Positions 49,592-61,500 of a stretch of DNA of 64,000 nucleotides are shown one piece after another. Each line of letters opens with the position of its first letter. Within the stretch, counting starts at the first letter, position 1. Where the stretch lies: contig VZRN01006399.1 of NCBI GenBank assembly GCA_013397935.1, positions 852,315-916,314 of the forward strand, in the 5' to 3' direction. The notes beneath the pieces were generated by a model. The model saw only the letters and a program-made list of their open reading frames with translations. It made no database searches and was not told the origin of the DNA. The DNA is from Dasyornis broadbenti. Its lineage: Eukaryota > Chordata > Aves > Passeriformes > Dasyornithidae. The translations under genes and the position numbers were made by a program.

Positions 49592-52500
49592 CTAAAAAGA
49601 AGAAACAGAACCATGAGAATATGATAGGAATTGGAGAAAGCCTGTGCAAAGGAATATACAGTGCCACTACAGTGAAACCTTAGCAGCTATATTGCTACCA
49701 AGTCCTCCTGTAAAAGCAGTGCACATTTAGGAAACCCTGCTCAGAGATGTGCAGAGCAGAAGTCCAACACATTGACTGGATTCTTTCTGAAAATAAAACT
49801 GCCTGCTAAAACGTCAGCACCAGAAGAGAAAAGCAGTGTAAGCTTTTGCACTCTTCCTGTTCACGGGACACAAGAGTGCAGAAAAATCCAAGCAGTTCTG
49901 GCCTACACTTTCCCTTGAGCCACAGGAAGCCAAAAGCTCCTCCAATCCCTGATCACAAAGCAAGAAGCCACTCTACTCCCCCATCAGCAGAGGCTTTTCT
50001 GGGCACCGGCACCCGTGTCCCGCTGACAAAGGCCTTTGCCCCTCACCTGCAAACATTTTCACAAAGTCAGTACTCGACATGCTCATAACCACATCAGCTG
50101 TCACTGGAGGCTTTCCAAAGCCAGCGCTCCCACCCGTGGTCTTCAGGTCAATGTACCAAGTGCCTCCACCATCACCTGGACAAGAGTGAAGCGAGGTGAG
50201 AAGGCAGTGAAGAGTTCCGCGCCATCCCTGTTTCCCCCGTCAGACAGCCACAGCCGTGTCCGTTTGGAGCAGCTCTGTGGCAGTCTGCACACTGGCGGAT
50301 GCTCTGCAAGAAGTCACCTCTGATCCGCTGTGACGCCTCAAGCACCACGTGCTGGGGACATGGGCAGGAGAGCCCAAAGGCTGTGCTGTGCTCACACAGC
50401 TGCTGGCAGCTGGAGCTTGTCCCCTGCCCCAGAGAGCACCCTGCCTGTGGCCACACCACCCCTGTGCGGGGCGGCAGCGCTGGGGCAGAGGCTCCGTATC
50501 ACACAGAACGGAAGAGGAACCGGTCTGCTTCGGGATCAGCTTCCAAAGGTGAGAGTTTCTGTTTGGAAACACCCAGTGCCTTTTGCTAGGCAGTGCTGCA
50601 CCAGCGATGGTCTTACCAGATAATTCAAACTGAAAGACACCCTGAGTACTTCTCACATACTCTTCAGTCACTGCCCCTTGAATAACTCTGAATGTTTCTG
50701 CAACAGGACCCGATGGGGGCTTGGCTGCAGCAGATTCTGTCTTAACCTTGGCTCCATCTGTTCCTTCCTGCTGGGATCCGCTTAATGTCTTCTGCTTTTG
50801 GTCAGCACCTAACAAGAAGTATTATTTTTCTCTTTCAAATGCATGACACTTTAGAAATGGATGTAGAAACATGAGGAGAGAACTCCATTTGGAAAGATTT
50901 AAGCTTCAAAGACGGGAAAATGAGTTTTTTACCATTTCAGTATTAACACTGATAAAGAATGCTTTCTCCATCTGGGAATCTGAATATATGTACAGTACTA
51001 AACACAAGTCTGTAATAACTTTCGATTCCTGATAGATCAAAAGTGAAAATAAAACCACAGCAAAATTCTGACTATTTACAGTTCATTACAAATGCTTACA
51101 CAACAGTTTTCTAATGTAATCCGTACACTCCTGACAACACTCAAAAAAAAAAAAAAATCGGTGTCTTTAATAACCATTGCTTTCATCCCAAAATACTTGT
51201 GTCTTGTCTATCTTATAAAGAACATGCACATTTGCATATATTCTTCTGCAAAGGCTTCTAAGCTGGAAATCACTTTACTGCTTTGGTCTGTGGTTTACTT
51301 TACCACAGTGAACATACACATGCAACAGTAAAGGACACCTTTTCCAATTTACAAAGCAAATCCAGTTGAACAGCCCCCCAAAATGCTGTTGAAAGTCTCT
51401 CAGGTGGCTTCACTGTCAAAATCACTTAGGTCTGTTCTGTGAGTCCCTACAAAATAACCTGCACGGGGAGCCCAGGGAACTAACATCATCCATCCCTGGC
51501 AGAATGGTCTTAGTGTGACTGCTCAAAGAGGATTTTCAACAGAAAGGAATTCTTCCAACTTAGCCTCCTCTGCCCTTGCCTTATCCCTGTTTTGACACTC
51601 CTATAAAACCTGTTCAGCATTCTGAGTTGCCCTTCACCTTGACACACTGCAATTCTGAAAAAGCAAAAGCAATGCTTTTCTAAAAAAGATTTCTGCATTT
51701 CATCTAAGAGTTATTTTAATTGTGTAAATTGTGCATGTTTCATCTAAGAAGCCATGGAGGCTTTACGTCATATTCTTTTGTAAAAATTTAGCCAGGCAAA
51801 GGAGATATTCCTGCAAAATATGCTGTTTGCCATTTACTTTCTTTTCCCAGCAATATTTACCTGTGACCTCCATAAAACCACAATTCAGATGTTTAAAAAA
51901 GGATTCTTCAAAGTAATGCACCGACTTTACACCATGAAAGTCCTGCAGGAGATATGATTTTTTTCCCCAGTTTTAAGTACACAGTCACTTCCATAAATAC
52001 TACTCTGCAAATGAGAAAACGGTTTTTGCTAAATAGCTTAAGTGGAGTCCAAACTCATAGGAGAAAAAAGAAAAACAGAGGGCATTCATTACTGGTGCAA
52101 ATTATGGACTTGCACACACAGCACTTTTCCTACCATATCTTTCTTGTTTCGTAGCTGTAGTGTCAGTTTCAACATCCAAGAAGAAGTCAGGCATCAGAGG
52201 GTGACCTAAGAGGGAGGAAAAATGTAATAGTAAATCCAAGTAAAGATGCACAGCAGGAATCCACTTCATCTAAAACTACAGTCAAGTTTATAAGTAAATA
52301 AACTACAATCTGAAGGAAAAATGTAACATGAAATAACATATTTAGAGTTTTGTTCACTTAAAATCTGACCTAGAAGGCTTTTATGGTTGCAATGAAGAAC
52401 ATTGGAAGACGAAAACCATAAAAATCTATCTAACTAGCTGTTACATAGTAATACATACATCTACAATGCAGGTAGATTCTCTTTTCATTAAAGAATTTCT

Positions 52501-55500
52501 TAATTTAATAGGCATTTAATTATTAGACTCTCAGTGGGTCCATATGTGCCTTCCATGAAGCTGTGTTCTGAAAGCTGAGGCAAAGCAACTTTTTACAACA
52601 ATTTAAACAATTTAAATTTTACAATTTAAGAGTTCCTAGAAACAAAACTGTATTAATATTCTCCACATAGCCTTCCCTCCTTCCTGAACTTACTGCTCAC
52701 CTAAAGATCTTTTTTACCTGGTGCAATTGCATAAACATCAAAATCCTTAACTCCTTCTTCTCTCAGCAGAGCTTCATCAATAATGAAGTTTCCAGTGAAA
52801 GTTTTTGGTTTTGTCAAAATGCAATACGCAGCATCTGCCAGGATGTCTGTTTTCCTGCATTGTTTTTCTATTCCAGCTCCTCCCAGCATATCCATAGCAG
52901 CTGTATATATGGCTAGAAAGTTTGCAAGGTAAGAAAACAAAGCTTTAACACTGATAATATGGAATTCTCATTTCTTTCACAAGTAAACAAACTTTTATTT
53001 TCCTTTCAGGCAAAAGGAAACTCTAGGAAGACAGAAGATGTGAAATACTACCAACAAACAATTCTTTACAAGCAACAGTAAAAACCGATGAAACTATTAC
53101 AGGAATTGAAAAGGTGAGAACGTTTTATGACATTCATATCCCCCTGTTTATCATCCCACGTGGATTTCCGCCAAGTTATTCAGGACATGAAAAACTAACA
53201 GGACAACTGTTTTCCTCAGTGAATGTATGATACATCAGTTATTAAGACGTATTTGCTTTAGTGATTGTCACACTTAAGTCTTGATGCCTAATTTTACCCT
53301 TTTGGTAACTCCCATGAGCTACTAAGCTATTTCTCCTAAGTTAACGAGAAACCAAATAACAAAACCTCACATAACTTGTTCAAAATTTCACAGAAAGGCT
53401 ATGTTATACCCAAGAATAAAACCCACATCTCCTAAGCTTCTCATTCTTTTATTAACCAATTCTATTACTTCTGTGCCATTCCACTAGTCTTGTTTATGCT
53501 TCTCCCACAGGAGCTACTAACATTGGGGCATATTGATGTCTGTGATTTGCTCTTCCAGGCTGAGGTATCCATTCCATTTTTCTTTTGCTCTATTTCACAG
53601 AAAGGCCATCTAGTTGTAGCTTTTGACATATGCCATCTTACTGCTTTTCCTTTATACATTCTGCTTCATTAGTTTTTCCCATCTGCTATTTACGACTCAA
53701 CAGTTTACCCCAGGTTTGGAGATAGATTCACAAATCCTTTCCTACATGTGGGGCAGGATGATTAGGGAGACAGAAGGATAAACCAAATTTTTGTCCTCCT
53801 TTCAGTGCTTCCATTCCACACAAAGTAACAGCAATTTTGACGGATAAATGATCCCAGCATTCCTCAAATAGAAAAAAAAAACTAGGCACTATGCAGGATA
53901 CATCTATCTCAGCTGGATCCTTCACCTTCCGAAGTAGGTACTGGGAAAAATGACAGAAGTCTTCAGCACAGGCCTGAGAACTCACGTCCAGGTGTTTTCT
54001 AGGAGAGTGCAGAAGTGTGCGGAAGCCTTGTTGGCTTCATTACTTTAGTCTTCTGTGATGAGAATTAGCCCCTAAGTTTCATTTACCTTTAAACAACCAC
54101 AGCTTCTTTTTTTTTTTCAAATCAAATGAACTGCTATAAATACACATTCAAATAAAAAGTGACAAACAGATAAACTGTACATACATGTAGGTCTCCCTAG
54201 GTCTTTTTCTCATCTTTAAGAAAACCAATAAATTTGCCTATTTTTGGTCTTCTGAAATAGTAACTGCCCTGGGAGATTTATTTTTTTTAATAAGTACCAA
54301 CAGTTCAGAGAATATTTCTATCAAATACTATGATGAAATTCTTTTTAATAAGTACCAACAGTTCAGAGAATATTTCTGTCAAATACTATGATGAAATTCA
54401 TCAGGTTCTGTTGACCTGAATATATTTATTCTGAGAATTCATTAAGCTGCTCACTTTTCCTGACCCACAGGTCTGTCACTTCTCCACTAGTGTTAACTAT
54501 TACTCTTCTGAGCAGTCAGCCTCTTTGCACAGATTGAAGCAAAAAGGTTTCAAACAGTACTGCCTCGTAGTCTGGCTGCGCATTGTTACACGCATTTTAT
54601 ATAAAGTGATGTGGGTTTGCCTCTAATGCACATGAAGAGACTTCCAGTTCTGTCCCAGGACACCTCTTTTATTCCTCTGCACATTTGTGATGGGATTGTC
54701 CCTTGCCCTTTGGATAGACATTTTCTTTCACTTTTAGATAAATGGTGAGCTCTGGAATATTATTACCAATATACTTTCATGTGTATAAAGAATCAGATTA
54801 ATGAACAGATCCTGGCATCCATATTAATACTGAGGGTAAATGCATTTGTATGAGATGCCAGGGGACCTTTAAATTAGGAACTTAGCAACTGTGTTTCAGA
54901 TACTGCGGAAATCTATAACACTGCCTCTCTGAATGACCACAACAAAGAACTTCGCTTTCTCACTTTTGGAAGATAAACCTTTCAAAAGCACATATTTTGT
55001 ACTGGAGAATTAACACATTCTGATCTTCTTTTGCACATGATGTCACATCAGTTTTCATGGAGGCATCACTGAATGAGCAGGCATGAGTTCTGCAAATAAA
55101 AAGCTTTGTTTGTATACCTTTGATTTTATAGAAAGCGTCACTACTTTTTTTTATTTCTTTGCAGCATCTCACACAGAGAAATCTTTATTTTAAAAAGCAT
55201 TTATTAGAATATATGCTGTTCTCATTTGTAAATTGTATCTTCCTGCACTTCCAAGCCTCATGTTCTGCAGGATCCTGTGGGGAACAAGTATTAGTTTCAC
55301 TCTGTAACCAGTACCAGCTCCCACAGTGGTCTCCTCTTACTTTAACAGGTATGGGTATGTTATCAAGGACACAGTGGACAAAGCTTGTAATGCTCAAGAA
55401 AAGATACGACTTTATTTGGTTTGGGTTTCCCACTTCCCCACACAAGAATGTCGGATTTTGTAGAAGTTTTATTAATATCATCATAGACATTCTTTAATAC

Positions 55501-58500
55501 CAGACCACATCTGAGATGTTACTGATACTACTACTGATATTTTGAGTGCTGCAGCATAAACCGAAACTAGAAAGAAATAATGTATTTAACTATGCAACAT
55601 AAGACTTAATGTAAGTTCTGCTTGCAAAGTTAGCCATCCTTCTGAAAAAATTTCCATTGGGGGTGGTGGAGAAGTTCTCACAGGTTCTTTATTTTCCCTT
55701 GCAATGAAAAAAAGGAGGCCAAATTATTCAGATGGGTAGGGGAAAACAGCCACATTGCAAAATAAATACCTAGTATAACCAGCTGGTCTCTGCAGAAAAT
55801 AATTCTTTAGCTTTTAACATGACCTATAAAGCCACTGACTCATTTCCACAGTAGTAGTGGATGTTTTTTCGAGCACATCCAGAATAAGAACGCTGTGGAG
55901 GATGCACATAATGCATCTATGCAGCATGTGAGTATTTGCATTTACAAAACACGGGTAATCTTGTAACACGCTTTTCATGAAAAAAGTAAGTCAAATTGGT
56001 AATGCTGTCTGCAGCTTCATACAATTTCTCTCTATCTGAACGAGCAGCTCTGGATTAATTCCTTTACTGTCCCTAACTCTCACAGGCAATATACACTGTT
56101 GAATCAGTCAATGTCCAAAAACCACACAATGGTAGGTAAAAGGTCACCTCTGTTAATGAGAAACCAGGTTACTTCCACATACTGGATTCTGAGGAGATAT
56201 AAAACCTATTAAACAGTGCATTTTAAAGACAAGACTGGGGGGATGGGTGGGGTCTAGGAACCTAAAGACCAAGAATCAATTTTCATGGTTCTATTCTAAA
56301 TGACATAATTCCTGGGAAATCCCCATTGAAAATTTTTGGAAGTTTTCCTGGGGCACTTAAGAAGCAAGTATGTGGAAACAAGGGCATATTTCTTTTAACT
56401 GCCTCAGAAATAAAAAAATACAACCCACACTTGAAACCTGAAACGTGAACTTTGACTCCACCAGAAGGCAATTCAGATTCTGAAGTTATCCATGTGGTTG
56501 CCCTCAGTGCATCACAGATGAAGACCTTATTCTCTTCAAAATAGTACAGGTTTTGTGATAATATAATTATCATGAATGATGTAATTTTAAAAGTCAATCT
56601 GTTACCAAAATATTTCTATGGGTAAAACTCAAAGAGCGAACAGAATTATGAGGCATGTGTTTACTGGAATAATTTAAGATGCAAGCATCCAGACCAATGA
56701 AAAAGGATCAAGTCTGTCAGACACACCAACCCAAGTGATAAACTGATGATCACCTACAGTATTTAACTTGAGAAATTTGGCTGATTTTGTCTGAAATACT
56801 TAAGTTTTCCTCATATTTCTCACTTTAGAGAAAGTAACTCAGAGAGATCCAGTTCCCAGCAGAGGTTAAAAGGGGCCTCCAGCTCCTAACAGGAAAACAT
56901 TGAAAACTGTTGATGTACAGACACGTCTTACACTGGAGTACCATCCTCAGTATTTTTATCTCCTCTTCCTTCTTCCTTCCTTGCACTAGTTTAGGAAATA
57001 AACACTGTTGCAATGTTTTCTAACACAATGGTTGGGCTTACACCACTAAAGGGCAGGATTACCCTCTGTCTGGTATTGATTTTAACATCAGTATTATTTC
57101 TGCTCATAGATGTATTTGGAGAGAAGAGACTGACCTCCTTGGCAAACAGCTGGCCAAACCTCAAACAGCAGCCCTTATCCTCACTGACCCACAGAAAGCA
57201 AATTGAAGCTAACACAACATGGGAGGATTGAGCTATTTTTCTTCCAGAGAGCTCTTTAATTTCCTATAATTTGCAATCAGATGGTTCTGTGAACAACTCT
57301 TCACAGAATTGCATTGTGCCAAAACTTCTAGGAATAGGCCTTTTAAAATTATTTCCACATGTACAGAGTTATCTATCTAGTCAATCAGCTCTTGCAATTT
57401 AACTAGCAAGTAATTCTGAATAATACTACATACACAGTTATTCAATACTCACTCATAAAAGCACACTAATATTTTTGTGATTCTGTCCAAACCAAAACAC
57501 TGGGTGCATGAGAAAAAGCACAGGCAAACCAAACACTACACATACGCCTCAACCAACTGTGTAGTTTCAAACCAGCCAAAGATGAGTTTAGATCAAAGTG
57601 GCAATGGTCTAGCAAGAACTAGGAATGAAAACCAGAACCCATGAGTAAGTAACATATAAAAGAACTTCTCAGTCACTTGAATCTATTCCAGAAGAAGTCT
57701 GAAGCATATTCAGTGTCAAATAAAACAAGCATTAGCAGACAAAATACAGAAAGTCCGTATTTTAGGAATTTAAAAAAAAAAACAAATCACCTGTTTTAGG
57801 CCATAAAGCATTGACAGCAACTTCTCCTCTAAATTCTTCTGCCATTCCCAAGACACACATGGACATCCCATATTTAGAAATAGTATAAGCTAAGACAAAA
57901 AGTGAAAAAAGATAGAAGCTTACACTCTATATAAAATGTAATTTTAATTATGAAAGAAAGATAAAACAGGTAAGTGGTTCACAAGGAAAATAAAGGGTTT
58001 TCAGACAAAACAGTACCTTTCTAGAGTCAAAATCTCTCCCTTCTACCTGCTACCCTGATCAGATACAAACTGTGATCTGTCATCTTTTCACTGAAAACAA
58101 AATGAAAGCTACACTTGCTTTGTCAAAAATAACTGAAGCCAAGCTGCATGGTGATTTTGTAATGCTTTCAATGTTTTTCAAGATGCCTAAGGCATACTAG
58201 TTGTTAAGGACCAAACTAATATTCTACAGAAACAAAAGAGTCGGGGATAGGAATTTTAAATCCTTGTGACTTATCTGGTTTGAGAAGAGAAACCTTTTTG
58301 GGGAAAGAACTGGAACCTGATGAAGTTTAACATGACAAGAGTCCAAAATGGAAAGTTTTTCTACAGTTTTAAAATGAGCAACACTAACCTCAAGATAACA
58401 TGGAGTTCTCCTTCCACCTCAAAATTAATTTCCATATTAGAAGACAACATTGAACTTTATCCATAGTAAAATAAACACAAAGCTAAATCAGTAAGAAAAT

Positions 58501-61500
58501 AAATTTTGGATTTCAGTCTCTATTTGGAGAAGAAAATATATGTAATTTTAAAAATTCCCATGGAAAAGTATAAACTTTTCTTGAGAATAAAAAGTGTATG
58601 ATGCCATGAAACCTGCCCAACATTTTCCAACAAAACCATTTCTTCTAGGTCAGGTACAAAATGCTCTGGGGAACCTCAGTGCCAGTCTGTATCTAGTGCT
58701 AAAGATACAAAATCTGGCATTCTGCACTGACACACTTGCATATTTCACCAGGTACTTGTCTCACTGAACAGCAACAGAGGGTCTCAATGCTACTCACCAC
58801 AGTGATTTTTGAACCACATGGGATTCAGATTCATAGGTGGGCTAAGATTCAGGATATGGGGGTTCTTACTTTTTCTCAAGTAGGGAAGGCATGCTTTAGA
58901 CCTGAAAGATAGATTCAGATGTATCAGTCTCCTCTTATTTCATGGAACACCTATAGTTACAGTAAAAACCATACTAGAAGACCAGCATTTTCATGACAGT
59001 CCAAGACAAAGCCTTTTATCCTATCGAGTATTTAACTCATATAAAGAACAATAAAAAAAATCTGCCCCAGATCACTTATCTCAGGCCTAGTATTCATTCC
59101 CGCAAACTGAACCACATCCTCCAAACAGTGCATCAGCATTACTAAAGCCAATTTTCCAGTTACTCAGAAGCCATTATCTCCTTGTAATAGTTCTGGCAGG
59201 GGCAACAAAACAGTGTACAGCAACACACAAAATTAATAGCATCATTTAGTCATAGAAATATTCTCTTCAGATCATACACCTGTTTCTTCTTTAAAACCAT
59301 GTTGAAGAAATAATACTGCATAGCAGAATGCTATTACAAATATGCCAGGGAAAACTAAAAACCTATTCTCTGCTACGAGAATTCTACTTTGAATTTACAC
59401 ACCTCTGTAAAAGCTCCTTTGTAAATCGGAACTTTTACTTTACAGAAACTGTCTTTTGACTTCACTTCTAGCACTACGGTACATGTATGTGTTTGATCTC
59501 TACCTGAGAATTTTTAATCAGGCTTCATAGGGTGAAAACATCACCACTCTAGTGACCTACTATTCACATATTCCAACAGAAGCCATGTATACTGTCAGCC
59601 ACAGAGGGAACACCTACAACATCTTCAACAGTAAAATCATCATAGTAGCAAAGTAAATAATTTACCACCTGCTTAACTGTCCTGGGGTCTCAACTCTTTT
59701 CAGTGGTAGGTTCATTAATAGATGTCTCAATTTCTTAATGCATAGGAACCAAGAAACCTAGCTGCCATTATTGAAACTTGGTGGGATACAGCCTACGAAT
59801 TGACTGCAGCCATTGATGGCTGCAGCCTGTTCAGAAAGGACAGGGGAGGAAGGAGAGATGGAGGGGTTGCCCTCTACATCAAGAGGTAGATTGAGTGTGA
59901 AGAGCCATCTCTGAAGAACCATGAGTAGATAAAAGTCTGTGGGTAGGAATCAGAGACTGAGGAAACAAAGGGAACCTTGTGGTTGGTGTCACTACAGATT
60001 CCTGACCAAGGGGAGCCTATTGACAAGACCTTCTTGCTCCAGCTACAGGGGGCATCACACTTACAGGCTCTAGTCCTGCTGGGGGACTTCAGCCACCCCC
60101 AGTATCTGCCAGAAAAATAGCACATTAAGCTGTAAGCAAGCCAGGAGACTCAGGGAATGCATGGAGCGTAACTCCTTAATCCAGGTAATAACCCTACCAG
60201 AAAGGATGGCATACTGGACCTGATGGTCACAAATCTAAGTGAGCTAACCAAGGAGCCCACAATGGGAGGCAGGCTGGGCTGCAGTGATCTCGCACTGGTG
60301 GAGTTCACAGTTCTGAGGGAAACAGGTCAGGCAAAGAACAAAGGCAGGACCCTGAGTTTCAGAAGTGCAAAATTCCAGTTTTTCAAGGAGCTAGTCAAAA
60401 AGAACTCTTGTAAAGCTGCCCACAGAAACAAGGGAGCAGAACAGAACTAGCAGATCTTTAAGGATGCCTTCCATAAAGCACAAGACTTAGTGATCCAGTA
60501 GCACAAGAAATTGGCAAGGAAGGCAAGAAACTGGCACAAGTGAGTACAGATCTGCTGGTCAAACTAAAGAACAAGAAGCAAATGCACAGCCAGCAGAAGC
60601 ATCCTAGAAAGAATATAAGCGCACGGGCTGGTTGTGTAGGTTTGGGGCAAGGAAAACCAAAGTGAAGCTGGAGCTGAAATTTACAAGGGATGCAAAGAAT
60701 AACAGGGACTTCTACAGGTGTGTCAGTCAGAAAAGGAAAGCAAAGAAAGTTTACACACACACACACCCCAGGATAAGCATGGCTGGCATGCTAGTAACAA
60801 CGGATGACAAGAAGGCTGAGGGACTCAACAACTTTTTTTCCTCAGTCTTCAACAGCAACTTCTCTTCCCACACCCTTAAGTTGGTGGACAGCAGGATGGG
60901 GAGTGGGGGAGCAAAGTGCTTCCCACTATCAGGCTTCTGACCATCTGAGGAGCCTGAACACACACAAGCTGATGAGATGTAGCTCACAGTCCTGAGGAAA
61001 TTAGCTGATGTAGTTGCCAAGCCACTCTCTGTGGAGTCAGGTGAAGACCCAGATGTCTAGAAAAAGGGAAACGCTGTACCTATATTTTAAAAAGGGTAGA
61101 AAGGAGGAGTCCAGGAACTACCAACCTGTCAGCTTCACCTCTGTGCCTGGGAAGATCATGGAATAGATCCTCCTTGAATCAGGAGGTCCTGATCCTAGGA
61201 CAGCAGGTGATTTGACAGAGTCAAAGGGGCTTCTGCAAGGGCAAGTCCTCCCTGACCAACCATGTGGCTTTCTATGATGGAAGGACTACACCAATGGACA
61301 AGGAAAGGGCTACACAAGTCATTTATTCTGCATAGCTTTAGAGAAGTTTCCTCATAACATCCTTCTCTCTGAACTGGGGAGAGATTTGATAGGCATTCAG
61401 TGGATAAGGAATTGGTTGGACAGTGGCATCCAGAGGGTAGTGGTCAATGGCTCAGAGACCTGATGGACATCAGTGACAAGCGGTGTCCCTCAGGGGCTGG

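Noticed and set aside
50240..50616. Extended open frames continuing from the HSDL2 exon at 50617
   Set aside because: The frame runs past the GTAAGA donor into the intron; the true continuation is the exon at 50047-50175, which restores the SCP2 domain.
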